A DNA stretch of 64,000 nucleotides from Selenomonas sp963528755 (GCF_963528755.1 NZ_CAURXA010000001.1:186001-250000), one strand, 5' to 3'. Counted from the stretch's first letter, positions 1 through 8,291 are shown. Notes: generated by a model from the sequence alone, not told the origin. A program made the numbers and translations.

Positions 1-285
1 ATTGTTGCCAAGAAGATGGCCGAGAGCGGCAAATACGATGCCGTGATTTGTCTCGGCGCGGTCATTCGCGGCGCGACGACGCATTATGATTATGTCTGCA
101 ATGAAGTGTCGAAGGGCGTCGCGCAGGTCGGGCTTTCGACGGGCGTGCCGACGCTCTTCGGCGTCCTGACGACGGAGAACATCGAGCAGGCGATCGAACG
201 TGCGGGCACGAAGGCGGGCAACAAGGGAGCGGACTGCGCCCTGGCGGCGATGGAGCTTGCAAGCCTGCTGAAGAAGATCGGCTGA
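1..285 (+). CDS. ribH: 6,7-dimethyl-8-ribityllumazine synthase (3' part)
   Basis: Penultimate riboflavin enzyme, condensing the ribitylamino-pyrimidine with dihydroxybutanone phosphate. The window opens inside the gene; 94 codons remain in frame 1. They carry the family block CLGAVIRGATTHYDYV with the active-site His, then STGVPTLFGVLTT and the closing helix AGNKGADCALAAMEL. Family members are about 155 residues, so roughly 60 are missing upstream. The stop is 12 nt before the next start, so the two are probably cotranscribed. Identity is clear; the N-terminus is not visible. Confidence 0.95.
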   Translation: MVAKKMAESGKYDAVICLGAVIRGATTHYDYVCNEVSKGVAQVGLSTGVPTLFGVLTTENIEQAIERAGTKAGNKGADCALAAMELASLLKKIG

Positions 286-297
286 GGGGGCGAGGTC

Positions 298-855
298 ATG
301 AAAATCGGCATCATCAGCGACACGCACGGCTGCGAGAAACGTTGGCAGCTTGCCTACGAGAAGCACTTTTCCGACGCCGACCTCATCATCCACGCGGGTG
401 ACGTGCTCTATCATGGCCCGCGCAATCCGATGCTCGAAGATTACAATCCCGCCAGGCTCGCCGACAAGATCAACGCGAGCGTGCCGCCCGTCCTTATTTG
501 CCGCGGCAACTGCGATTCCGAGGTCGACCAGCTCGTGCTCAAGACGCCGATTCAGACGCCTTACGCCTACGCTTTTGCGGGCGGCAAGCGCATCGTCGCG
601 ACGCACGGGCATCTTATCGAGAGCGACGCCGCCAAGGATGAGGCGGCACGCACGATGTGCGCCGACGTCTTCATCACGGGGCATATCCACACGAACGTCC
701 TCGAAAAGCGCGGTGCGACCGTGTTCGTCAATCCCGGCTCGCCGTCTCTGTCGAAGCGCGAGGACGGCAGGGCGACCATCGCTTTAATGACGGATGAAAA
801 GATCACGATCCTCGACCTCGATATGGATGAAGTGCTGATGGAATTGAAATTTTGA
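298..855 (+). CDS. yfcE: YfcE/MJ0936-family metallophosphodiesterase
   Basis: 185-residue calcineurin-like phosphoesterase. All metal-binding blocks of the family are present: ISDTHG (D8, H10), AGD (33-35), RGNCD (69-73), THGH (102-105) and GHIHT (128-132), followed by the characteristic NPGSPS (145-150). E. coli YfcE hydrolyses phosphodiesters such as bis-pNPP in vitro; the natural substrate is unknown. In Firmicutes such genes often sit beside rdgB and rph, but here it lies between ribH and a cas6-like gene. The ATG at 298 has GAGGGGGCGAGG just upstream. Confidence 0.9.
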   Translation: MKIGIISDTHGCEKRWQLAYEKHFSDADLIIHAGDVLYHGPRNPMLEDYNPARLADKINASVPPVLICRGNCDSEVDQLVLKTPIQTPYAYAFAGGKRIVATHGHLIESDAAKDEAARTMCADVFITGHIHTNVLEKRGATVFVNPGSPSLSKREDGRATIALMTDEKITILDLDMDEVLMELKF

Positions 856-884
856 AAGATGCGGCGCAGGAGAGGATGAAGTAA

Positions 885-1688
885 ATGATCGGCGCTGTCG
901 TCTATCGGCTGCGGGCAGAAGATACTGCCCATGTGCCAGTTTTTCACGGACGTTGGCTGCATGGGCTGTTCTTCAAGATTATGGAAGGATATTCGGCGGA
1001 GCTTTCCACCTATGTCCATGAGGCGCTTAACGTAAAGCCGTTCACCGTGTCGCTTCTCAAGTGGCGGCAGGAAAAAGACGAGGGCGGTTATCGCGCGATC
1101 GCCAGGGGCGAGAGCCTGAGCTGGCGCGTCACGGCGCTTCGGGAGGACGTATTGCAGGCAGCGCTCTATGTTCGCACGGGCGAGGTTCTGAAAGCGGGGA
1201 ATTTGCCGCTTCGCGTCGAGAAAGTCAAGGCGGACGGCACAGAGGATTCGGGCGTCGTCGATGAGATGGAGCTTGTCGGCGCGGCGCTTGGCGCAGGGCG
1301 CATCACGGAACTTCGTCTGCGCTTCCTCTCGCCCGTCGCCTTTCGCCGCGACGATAAGGACTATCCGACGCCCGATCCCGTCTTCATCTTTTCGTCGCTT
1401 GCCGACAAGTGGCAGCAAGCCTCCATGCCCGTGGAGATGGATCGCGCCTGGGTTCGCGAGGCGGCGGCGAAGGCGCTTCTGGCAGAATGGCACGGCAGCT
1501 CGCGCCGCGTCTACTTCGGCGGCGACCGCGGCATGCTAGCGTTCTCGGGCAGGTTCAGCTACGATGTTACGGCTTTGAATGAAGAAGAGCAGCACGCACT
1601 CCTTCTTCTCGCCCAATTCGCCAACTTCTCCGGCGTCGGCAGACTTACGGGACAAGGATTCGGCGAGACGAGGGTTGTGTGTCGGTGA
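885..1688 (+). CDS. cas6: CRISPR-associated endoribonuclease Cas6-like protein
   Basis: 267-residue RAMP-fold protein. The N-terminal part has VPVFHGRWLHGLFFKI (18-32), where Cas6 enzymes carry a catalytic His; H21 and H26 are candidates. The centre has the LRFLSPVAFRR strand and YPTPDPVFIFSSLADKW (160-176), and the C-terminus ends in the glycine-rich RNA-binding loop GVGRLTGQGFGETRV (250-264). This matches the Cas6 C-terminal domain family, whose members cut pre-crRNA at repeat hairpins. No array or other cas gene is visible, so it either acts in trans on distant arrays or is a relic. The ORF is intact. It follows yfcE by 29 nt and ends at a terminator. Confidence 0.75.
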   Translation: MIGAVVYRLRAEDTAHVPVFHGRWLHGLFFKIMEGYSAELSTYVHEALNVKPFTVSLLKWRQEKDEGGYRAIARGESLSWRVTALREDVLQAALYVRTGEVLKAGNLPLRVEKVKADGTEDSGVVDEMELVGAALGAGRITELRLRFLSPVAFRRDDKDYPTPDPVFIFSSLADKWQQASMPVEMDRAWVREAAAKALLAEWHGSSRRVYFGGDRGMLAFSGRFSYDVTALNEEEQHALLLLAQFANFSGVGRLTGQGFGETRVVCR

Positions 1689-1694
1689 AAATGG

Positions 1695-1735
1695 TGAGCC
1701 GATCTCTCTTTCGAGCTCGGCTCATCATTTCATTT
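1695..1735 (+). terminator. Intrinsic terminator after cas6
   Basis: TGAGCCGA (1695-1702) pairs perfectly with TCGGCTCA (1717-1724), followed by a T-rich but interrupted tail. It separates ribH-yfcE-cas6 from the str operon promoter. Confidence 0.7.
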
Positions 1736-1783
1736 ATGACACACGAGGCGCAGTGTACATAAAAATGCCGATAAAATAAAGTG

Positions 1784-1812
1784 TTGACATAGTTTTTCCC
1801 TTTTGTTAATAT
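1784..1812 (+). promoter_or_regulatory. Consensus sigma-A promoter of the str operon
   Basis: TTGACA (1784-1789), a 17-nt spacer and TAATAT (1807-1812), in an AT-rich stretch about 50 nt before the L7Ae-like gene. This is one of the best promoters in the window and should drive L7Ae-rpsL-rpsG-fusA-tuf. Confidence 0.85.
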
Positions 1813-1862
1813 ATATAGGTGCCTGACACTGAGCAGGAATCGTGCGTTGGGAGGGAAGCTGC

Positions 1863-2126
1863 ATGACGTTGAAATCGCTGAGGGACGCGGAGCGGGTCAT
1901 CGGGGTCAAGCAGGTCACGAAGGCCGTGCAGAAGAGCCGTGCGGACGCCGTTTTTTTGGCGGACGATGCGGATGAGCGCGTGACGCAGCCGCTTCTCGAT
2001 CTCGCGAGTGAGATCGGCGTGCAAGTCGTGCATGTCCCCACGATGCAGGAGCTTGGAAAGGCTTGCTCCATCGAGGTCGGCGCCGCTGCGGCGGCCGTAC
2101 TCAAGAGCGATGCCTCAGGTCGGTAA
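1863..2126 (+). CDS. L7Ae-family RNA-binding ribosomal protein (YbxF-like)
   Basis: 87-residue member of the L7Ae/L30e kink-turn-binding family that Firmicutes keep ahead of rpsL (YbxF/RplGB). The start VIGVKQVTKAVQKSRADAVF and the centre LLDLASEIGVQVVHV fit the family fold. The ATG at 1863 is chosen over an in-frame GTG at 1842 because GGGAGG lies 7-8 nt before it. First gene behind the promoter at 1784-1812. B. subtilis homologues bind kink-turns and associate loosely with the ribosome; the exact role is unknown. Confidence 0.9.
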   Translation: MTLKSLRDAERVIGVKQVTKAVQKSRADAVFLADDADERVTQPLLDLASEIGVQVVHVPTMQELGKACSIEVGAAAAAVLKSDASGR

Positions 2127-2220
2127 ATGCTTCGCCTGCCGCAAGGCGAGCGGCTCAAGGAGCTGCGGCGGAGTAATTATAAATAATAAATTCTCAATAT
2201 GAAGGAAGGAGGTGCATCAA

Positions 2221-2598
2221 ATGCCTACAATTAATCAGCTGGTTCGCAAGAGCCGCAAGAGCATGCAGGAGAAATCGAATGCACCGGCACTGAAGAATTG
2301 CCCGCAGAAGCGCGGCGTCTGCACGAGGGTCTACACGACGACCCCGAAGAAGCCGAACTCGGCTCTCCGTAAGGTCGCCCGTGTTCGCTTGACGAACAGC
2401 ATCGAGGTGACGGCATACATTCCCGGTATTGGCCATAATCTGCAGGAGCATAGCGTTGTCTTGATCCGCGGCGGCCGTGTCAAGGATCTGCCTGGTGTCC
2501 GCTACCACATCATCCGTGGTTCGCTGGATACGGCAGGTGTTCAGGATCGCGGTCAGGCGAGGTCGAAGTACGGCGCGAAGCGCGCGAAGAAGAAGTGA
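2221..2598 (+). CDS. rpsL: 30S ribosomal protein S12
   Basis: 125-residue S12, the decoding-centre protein. It begins MPTINQLVRKSRK and contains TTPKKPNSALRKVARVRL and the loop RVKDLPGVRYH, with Lys at both classic streptomycin-resistance positions (wild-type, presumably sensitive). The ATG at 2221 follows AAGGAGG; an in-frame GTG at 2212 overlaps the ribosome-binding site and is rejected. The 94-nt gap after the L7Ae gene folds (CGCCT/AGGCG, GCCGCA/TGCGGC) and may be a leader. Confidence 0.98.
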   Translation: MPTINQLVRKSRKSMQEKSNAPALKNCPQKRGVCTRVYTTTPKKPNSALRKVARVRLTNSIEVTAYIPGIGHNLQEHSVVLIRGGRVKDLPGVRYHIIRGSLDTAGVQDRGQARSKYGAKRAKKK

Positions 2599-2640
2599 GA
2601 CGCTTTTTCTGAGAAGAGATTATAGCCAGGAGGGGTAAGT

Positions 2641-3111
2641 ATGCCAAGAAAAGGTGCCGTACCCAGACGTGACGTGTTGCCGGATCCGGTATACAAGTCC
2701 AAGACGGTTACAAAATTTATCAACAAGGTGATGCTCTCGGGCAAGAAGAGTGTTGCCGAGCGCGTCGTTTACGATGCGTTTGAGACGATTCGTGCCAAGA
2801 CGGGCAAGGATCCTCTGGAGGTTTTCGAGACGGCGCTGAAGAATGTCATGCCGGTTCTCGAGGTGCGCGCGCGCCGTGTCGGCGGTGCGAATTATCAGGT
2901 GCCGGTCGAGGTCCGTCCCGATCGCCGCATGACGCTCGGCATTCGCTGGCTTGTGAACTACGCGAGGCTGCGCGGCGAGAAGACCATGGATGAGAGGCTT
3001 TCGGGCGAGCTCATGGACGCAGCGAACAATACGGGCGCGGCGATCAAGAAAAAAGAAGATACGCATAAGATGGCTGAGGCTAATAAGGCATTCGCTCATT
3101 ATCGTTGGTAA
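2641..3111 (+). CDS. rpsG: 30S ribosomal protein S7
   Basis: 156-residue S7, which nucleates the 30S head by binding the 3' domain of 16S rRNA. It has the usual start MPRKGAVPRRDVLPDP, the RRVGGANYQVPVEV loop and the C-terminal HKMAEANKAFAHYRW. Full length, with a good AGGAGG. Third gene of the str operon, 42 nt after rpsL and 39 nt before fusA. Confidence 0.98.
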   Translation: MPRKGAVPRRDVLPDPVYKSKTVTKFINKVMLSGKKSVAERVVYDAFETIRAKTGKDPLEVFETALKNVMPVLEVRARRVGGANYQVPVEVRPDRRMTLGIRWLVNYARLRGEKTMDERLSGELMDAANNTGAAIKKKEDTHKMAEANKAFAHYRW

Positions 3112-3150
3112 TCCCAAGCAGTATCTCAACTAGTTAAGGAGCGATAATAA

Positions 3151-5229
3151 GTGGCAAGAGAGTTTTCTCTGGAAAAAACTCGCAATATCGGCATCATGGC
3201 TCACATCGATGCCGGAAAGACAACGACGACAGAGCGTATCCTCTTCTATACGGGCATTACACATAAGATCGGTGAGGTTCATGATGGCGCTGCCACGATG
3301 GACTGGATGGCGCAGGAACAAGAGCGCGGCATCACGATCACGTCGGCTGCGACGACCTGCCATTGGAAGAATCATCGCATTAACATCATTGATACGCCCG
3401 GTCACGTTGACTTCACAGTCGAGGTGGAGCGCTCGCTGCGCGTTCTCGATGGCGCTGTTGCCGTCCTGACGGCCAGAGGCGGCGTCGAGCCTCAGACGGA
3501 GACGGTCTGGCGTCAGGCGGAGAAGTACAATGTCCCGCGCATGGCTTATGTCAACAAGATGGACATCACGGGCGCGGACTTCTTTAACGTCATCAAGATG
3601 ATGCAGGAGCGCCTGCAGGCAAATCCGGTGGCAATCCAGCTGCCGATCGGCTCGGAGGATACGTTCTCCGGCATCGTCGATCTCATCAAGATGGAAGCGA
3701 TCATCTATGAGGACGACCTTGGAAAGGTCGCCGATGAGGTGGCGATTCCCGATGATATGAAGGATATCGCCGACGAATACCGCGACAAGCTCCTCGAAGC
3801 CGTCGCCGAAGAGGATGACGACCTCATGGAGAAGTACCTCGGCGGTGAGGAAATCTCGGAAGATGAGATCCGTAAGGCCATCCGCAAGGCGACGATCGCC
3901 TGCAAGATGACGCCGGTGACATGCGGCTCTTCGTACCGCAACCGCGGCGTACAGCCGATGCTCGATGCGATCGTCGACTTCATGCCCGCACCGATCGACA
4001 TCCCTGCGATCAAGGGTGTCAACCCTGATACGGGCGAAGAGGATCATCGCGATTCGACGGACGACGGCCCCTTTGCGGCGCTCGCGTTCAAGATCATGGC
4101 CGATCCTTACGTCGGCAAGCTCGCGTTTTTCCGCGTCTACTCGGGCACGCTTTCTTCCGGCTCTTATGTCTTCAATTCGACGAAGGGCAAGAAGGAGCGC
4201 ATCGGCCGCATCCTGCAGATGCACGCGAATCACCGTGCCGAGCTTGATACGGTCTACAGCGGTGACATCGCTGCTGCCGTCGGCTTGAAGGACACGACGA
4301 CGGGCGACACGCTGTGCGATGAGTCGAAACCGATCATTCTTGAGTCGATGGAGTTCCCCGACCCGGTCATTTCGGTCGCGGTCGAGCCGAAGACGAAGAA
4401 CGATCAGGAGAAGATGGGCATCGCCTTGCAGAAGTTGGCGGAAGAAGATCCGACGTTCCGTGTGCGCACGGATCAGGAGACGGGTCAGACGATCATCTCG
4501 GGCATGGGCGAGCTTCATTTGGAAATCATCGTTGACCGCATGCTGCGTGAATTCAAGGTCGACTGCAATGTCGGCAATCCGCAGGTTGCGTACCGCGAAA
4601 CGATCCGCAAGTCTGCAAAGGCGGAAGGCAAGTTTGTCCGTCAGTCGGGCGGTCATGGCCAGTATGGTCATTGCTGGCTCGAGCTCACGCCGCAGGAGCC
4701 GGGCGAAGGCTTCACATTCGAGAACAAGATTGTCGGCGGTGTCATTCCGAAGGAGTTCATCAACCCGATCGAGAACGGCGTGCGCGAGGCTATGGACAAC
4801 GGCGTCATCGCGGGCTATCCGATGGTCGACGTCAAGGTCACGGTCTACGACGGTTCGTACCACGAGGTCGACTCTTCGGAAATGGCGTTCAAGATCGCCG
4901 GCTCAATGGCGTTCAGGAATGGTGCTGAGAAGGCGAATCCGGTGCTCCTCGAGCCTTATGTAAAGGTCGAGGTCATTGTGCCGGAAGAGTATATGGGCGA
5001 TGTCATGGGCGACATCAATTCACGCCGTGGCCGCATCGAGGGCATGGAAGCGAGAAACGGCGCCCAGGTCATCAATGCGTTCGTTCCGCTGTCCGAGATG
5101 TTCGGATATTCGACGGATCTGCGCTCCAAGACACAGGGTCGAGGGAACTACTCCATGGAAGTTTCTTACTATGATGAAGTTCCTAAGAATATAGCCGAGG
5201 CTATCATCGCCAAGAACAAGGGCGAGTAA
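3151..5229 (+). CDS. fusA: Elongation factor G
   Basis: 692-residue translocation GTPase. G1 AHIDAGKTTTTERI (17-30), switch I RGITITSAATT, G3 DTPGHVDF and G4 NKMD are intact, followed by the domain IV signature GGHGQYGHC and the C-terminal GYSTDLRSKTQGRGNYSME. Length and domain order (G, II, III, IV, V) are standard for the canonical translational EF-G. GTG start with AAGGAG upstream; part of the str operon. Confidence 0.98.
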   Translation: MAREFSLEKTRNIGIMAHIDAGKTTTTERILFYTGITHKIGEVHDGAATMDWMAQEQERGITITSAATTCHWKNHRINIIDTPGHVDFTVEVERSLRVLDGAVAVLTARGGVEPQTETVWRQAEKYNVPRMAYVNKMDITGADFFNVIKMMQERLQANPVAIQLPIGSEDTFSGIVDLIKMEAIIYEDDLGKVADEVAIPDDMKDIADEYRDKLLEAVAEEDDDLMEKYLGGEEISEDEIRKAIRKATIACKMTPVTCGSSYRNRGVQPMLDAIVDFMPAPIDIPAIKGVNPDTGEEDHRDSTDDGPFAALAFKIMADPYVGKLAFFRVYSGTLSSGSYVFNSTKGKKERIGRILQMHANHRAELDTVYSGDIAAAVGLKDTTTGDTLCDESKPIILESMEFPDPVISVAVEPKTKNDQEKMGIALQKLAEEDPTFRVRTDQETGQTIISGMGELHLEIIVDRMLREFKVDCNVGNPQVAYRETIRKSAKAEGKFVRQSGGHGQYGHCWLELTPQEPGEGFTFENKIVGGVIPKEFINPIENGVREAMDNGVIAGYPMVDVKVTVYDGSYHEVDSSEMAFKIAGSMAFRNGAEKANPVLLEPYVKVEVIVPEEYMGDVMGDINSRRGRIEGMEARNGAQVINAFVPLSEMFGYSTDLRSKTQGRGNYSMEVSYYDEVPKNIAEAIIAKNKGE

Positions 5230-5248
5230 CGAGGGAGGAAAAAACAAT

Positions 5249-6436
5249 ATGGCAAAGCAGAAGTTTGAGAGAACCAAGCCGCATGTCAACATCGGTACGA
5301 TCGGCCACGTCGATCACGGCAAGACGACGCTGACGGCAGCAATCACGAAGGTTCTGTCCAAGAAGGGCATGGCTCAGTTCGAGGACTACGCGGACATCGA
5401 CAAGGCTCCGGAGGAGAGGGAGCGCGGCATCACGATCAACACGGCGCATGTCGAGTACGAGACGGACAAGCGTCATTATGCGCACGTCGATTGCCCGGGC
5501 CACGCCGACTACGTTAAGAACATGATCACGGGCGCTGCTCAGATGGACGGCGCGATCCTCGTCGTCAGCGCCGCCGACGGCCCGATGCCGCAGACGCGCG
5601 AGCACATCCTCTTGGCCCGCCAGGTCGGCGTTCCGGCGATCGTCGTCTTCCTCAACAAGGTTGACCAGGTTGATGATCCTGAACTTCTTGAGCTTGTCGA
5701 GATGGAAGTCCGCGACCTCCTCACGGCTTATGAGTTCCCTGGCGACGATATTCCGGTCATTGCAGGTTCTGCGCTCAAGGCTCTTGAGGACGATGCGGAG
5801 CAGGAGAAGAAGATTCTCGAGCTCATGGATGCTGTCGATGAGTACATTCCGACGCCGACGCGCGATACGGAGAAGCCCTTCCTCATGCCGGTTGAGGATG
5901 TCTTCACGATCACGGGCCGCGGCACGGTCGCAACGGGCCGCGTCGAGCGCGGTGAGCTGAAGCTCAACGATACGGTTGAGATCGTCGGTCTCGAAGATGA
6001 GACGAAGCAGACGGTTGTTACGGGCATCGAGATGTTCCGCAAGATGCTCGACACGGCTGTCGCCGGCGACAACATCGGCGCTCTTTTGCGCGGTGTCGAT
6101 CGCAAGGACATCGTCCGCGGCCAGGTTCTCGCGAAGCCCGGCTCGATTAACCCGCACACGAAGTTCAAGGCTCAGGTCTACGTCCTCAAGAAGGAAGAGG
6201 GCGGCCGTCATACGCCGTTCTTCACGAACTATCGTCCTCAGTTCTACTTCCGCACGACGGATGTCACGGGCGTTGTCCGCCTGCCCGAGGGCACGGAGAT
6301 GGTCATGCCTGGCGATAATGTCGAGATGGAAGTTGAGCTCATCACGCCGATTGCCATCGAGAAGGGTCTGCGCTTCGCGATCCGCGAGGGCGGCCATACG
6401 GTCGGCGCCGGCCGCGTGACGGAGATCGAGGGCTAA
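5249..6436 (+). CDS. tuf: Elongation factor Tu
   Basis: 395-residue GTPase that delivers aminoacyl-tRNA to the ribosome. G1 GHVDHGKTT (19-27), switch I ERGITINTAHVEYET, DCPGHADY, NKVDQVDD and GSALKALE of the G domain are present, then beta-barrel domains II and III ending GGHTVGAGRVTEI. AGGGAGG precedes the ATG. Last gene of the str operon, followed by a strong terminator. Only one tuf copy lies in this window. Confidence 0.98.
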   Translation: MAKQKFERTKPHVNIGTIGHVDHGKTTLTAAITKVLSKKGMAQFEDYADIDKAPEERERGITINTAHVEYETDKRHYAHVDCPGHADYVKNMITGAAQMDGAILVVSAADGPMPQTREHILLARQVGVPAIVVFLNKVDQVDDPELLELVEMEVRDLLTAYEFPGDDIPVIAGSALKALEDDAEQEKKILELMDAVDEYIPTPTRDTEKPFLMPVEDVFTITGRGTVATGRVERGELKLNDTVEIVGLEDETKQTVVTGIEMFRKMLDTAVAGDNIGALLRGVDRKDIVRGQVLAKPGSINPHTKFKAQVYVLKKEEGGRHTPFFTNYRPQFYFRTTDVTGVVRLPEGTEMVMPGDNVEMEVELITPIAIEKGLRFAIREGGHTVGAGRVTEIEG

Positions 6437-6457
6437 AGCAAAGGTTTCCAACATCAT

Positions 6458-6505
6458 AAAGGCTTTTATAAGGGCTGCGGTCTCGCAGCCCTTTATAAAG
6501 GCTTT
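6458..6505 (+). terminator. Terminator of the str operon
   Basis: A long near-palindrome centred on AAGGGCTGCG-gtct-CGCAGCCCTT (6470-6493), extended outward by AT pairs (AAAGGCTTT arms). The lower stem is A/U-rich on both sides, so it could terminate in either direction. Confidence 0.85.
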
Positions 6506-6529
6506 GTGTATTTATCTCATTTCTGGAAT

Positions 6530-6551
6530 CACTGACAAGTTCAGCGCTTCC
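6530..6551 (-). repeat. Dispersed 22-bp repeat, copy 1
   Basis: Read on the minus strand, this segment matches 43921-43942 on the plus strand at 21 of 22 positions (core GAAGCGCTGAAyTTGTCAGTG). Both copies are intergenic and lie within a short imperfect hairpin (CTGA/TCAG flanked by GGAA/TTCC). It sits between the tuf terminator and the rpsJ leader. Confidence 0.6.
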
Positions 6552-6572
6552 TTATTGCTCCCATGCGATGAC

Positions 6573-6611
6573 GCGGCAGATGGCTCGGCAGAGCCGAGGG
6601 AACTGCTGCGG
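6573..6611 (+). promoter_or_regulatory. Structured leader hairpin upstream of rpsJ
   Basis: A stem of CTCGGC-aga-GCCGAG is enclosed by GCAG/CTGC pairs, about 45 nt before the rpsJ start. It could be an autoregulatory target for an r-protein (L4 does this in enterobacteria through an unrelated leader), but no known family is recognised. No convincing promoter was found between the tuf terminator and rpsJ. Confidence 0.4.
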
Positions 6612-6657
6612 AGAAATGTTTGGGCCATGGAGTCCGGACGACAAGGAGGAAAAAACA

Positions 6658-6969
6658 TTGTCGAAACAGCAGAAAATCCGTATTCGTTTGAAGGCCTACG
6701 ATCACAAGGCTCTCGACCAGAGCGCGGTTAAGATTGTCGATACCGCGAAGAGGACGGGTGCTCGTGTGTCGGGTCCGATTCCGCTCCCCACGGAGAAGAA
6801 CATCTACACGATCCTGCGCTCCCCGCACGTCAACAAGGATTCGCGCGAGCAGTTCGAGATGCGCACGCACAAGCGCCTCATCGACATCCTCGATCCTTCC
6901 AACAAGACGGTGGACGCACTGATGCGCCTTGACCTGCCGGCCGGGGTGGACATCGAGATCAAGCTGTAA
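6658..6969 (+). CDS. rpsJ: 30S ribosomal protein S10
   Basis: 103-residue S10, first gene of the S10 operon. It reads KIRIRLKAYDHKALDQSA, has GPIPLPTEKNIYTILRSPH and ends DLPAGVDIEIKL. A TTG start at 6658 is chosen because AAGGAGG lies 7 nt upstream and the encoded start matches other S10 proteins; the reading frame extends further upstream without homology. Confidence 0.97.
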   Translation: MSKQQKIRIRLKAYDHKALDQSAVKIVDTAKRTGARVSGPIPLPTEKNIYTILRSPHVNKDSREQFEMRTHKRLIDILDPSNKTVDALMRLDLPAGVDIEIKL

Positions 6970-6984
6970 GGGGAGGTGGAATTT

Positions 6985-7644
6985 ATGTCGAAAGCTATTT
7001 TGGGAAGAAAACTTGGCATGACGCAGATCTTTACGGAAGAGGGCACTGTCGTCCCTGTCACGGTTGTCGAGTCAGGTAACAATGTTGTCATCATGAACAA
7101 GACCGTGGAGAACGACGGCTACAACGCCGTCCAGATCGGCTTCGGCGAAGTCAAGGAGAAGAGGGTTACGAAGCCTCTGAAAGGTCACTTCGCCAAGGCG
7201 GGAGTCGCGCCTGTGCGCTTCATCCGCGAGATGCGTCTTACTGATGCTTCGGAATATAACGTCGGTGACACCATCGGCGTTGACATATTTGCTGCCGGCG
7301 ACCTCGTCGATGTGACGGGCACCTCGAAGGGTAAAGGTTTCGCTGGTACGATCAAGCGCCACAACTTCGCGCGCGGCCCCATGGGTCACGGTTCGAAGTC
7401 GCACAGAGAACCCGGCTCGACGGGTGCGATGATCAGCGGTCATGGCGGCCGCGTCTTGAAGGGTAAGAAGCTTCCTGGCCAGATGGGTCATGCGAGGGTC
7501 ACGGTGCAGCGTCTTTCCGTCGTCCGTGTGGACGCGGAGCGCAACCTCATCCTCATCAAGGGCGCAATCCCGGGCCCGAAGAAGGGTCTTGTCGTGGTTC
7601 GTGCCACGGTCAAGCCGGACAAGCCGAAAAAGGCGGAAAAATAA
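6985..7644 (+). CDS. rplC: 50S ribosomal protein L3
   Basis: 219-residue L3 that helps initiate 50S assembly. It begins MSKAILGRKLGMTQIF and has the long loop reaching the peptidyl-transferase centre (RGPMGHGSKSHREPGSTG) with the conserved GQMGHARVTVQ region. The ATG at 6985 follows GGGGAGG; an in-frame GTG at 6976 overlaps that site. The alanine/lysine-rich tail is ordinary. Confidence 0.97.
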   Translation: MSKAILGRKLGMTQIFTEEGTVVPVTVVESGNNVVIMNKTVENDGYNAVQIGFGEVKEKRVTKPLKGHFAKAGVAPVRFIREMRLTDASEYNVGDTIGVDIFAAGDLVDVTGTSKGKGFAGTIKRHNFARGPMGHGSKSHREPGSTGAMISGHGGRVLKGKKLPGQMGHARVTVQRLSVVRVDAERNLILIKGAIPGPKKGLVVVRATVKPDKPKKAEK

Positions 7645-7667
7645 TCTGGAAGGAGGATTGCTAACTT

Positions 7668-8291
7668 ATGCCAAAAGTAGCAGTTTATAATAGCGCAAAC
7701 CAGCAGGTTGGCGATATCGAATTGAATGACAGCGTCTTCGGCGTGGAGATGAATGCCGGCCTCGTGCATCAGGCCGTCGTCATGCAGCTCGCATCGCGCC
7801 GTCTCGGCACGCATGCGACGAAGACGCGCGGCCTCGTGAGGGGCGGCGGCAGAAAGCCGTGGAGACAGAAGGGCACGGGTCGTGCAAGAAGCGGCTCGAC
7901 GCGCTCGCCGCTGTGGGTCGGCGGCGGCACGGTCTTCGGCCCGCAGCCGCGCTCGTATGCTTTCCGCATGCCGAAGAAGCAGCGCCGCCTCGCGATCAAG
8001 TGTGCGCTCTCGGACAAGGTGGCGAGCGGTGATTTCATCGTCCTCGACGACCTTCAGTTCGATGCCCCGAAGACGAAGAGCGTCGTCAAGATGCTCGGCG
8101 ATTTCGGCGTCGATGCGAAGAGCCTCATCATCACGCTCGATGAGAACGAGAACGTCGAGCTTTCTTCGCGCAACATCCCCGGCGTCAAGGCGATCAACAC
8201 GATGGGCCTCAACGTCTACGACATCCTGAACCACACGAAGCTCTTCATCACGAAGGCTGCGATAGAAAAGATTGAGGAGGTGCTCGCATAA
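7668..8291 (+). CDS. rplD: 50S ribosomal protein L4
   Basis: 207-residue L4, lining the exit tunnel. The tunnel loop RGGGRKPWRQKGTGRARSGS and the following SPLWVGGGTVFGP are intact; changes here cause macrolide resistance in other bacteria and none is evident. The start is preceded by AAGGAGG. It overlaps rplW by one base (TAATG), implying translational coupling. Confidence 0.97.
   Translation: MPKVAVYNSANQQVGDIELNDSVFGVEMNAGLVHQAVVMQLASRRLGTHATKTRGLVRGGGRKPWRQKGTGRARSGSTRSPLWVGGGTVFGPQPRSYAFRMPKKQRRLAIKCALSDKVASGDFIVLDDLQFDAPKTKSVVKMLGDFGVDAKSLIITLDENENVELSSRNIPGVKAINTMGLNVYDILNHTKLFITKAAIEKIEEVLA

Noticed and set aside
1689..1862. A CRISPR array next to the cas6-like gene
   Set aside because: No repeated 25-40 nt units with spacers occur here or elsewhere in the window.
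3130..4863. 577-codon minus-strand frame opposite fusA
   Set aside because: Shadow of EF-G caused by high-GC codon bias; no ribosome-binding site and no domains.
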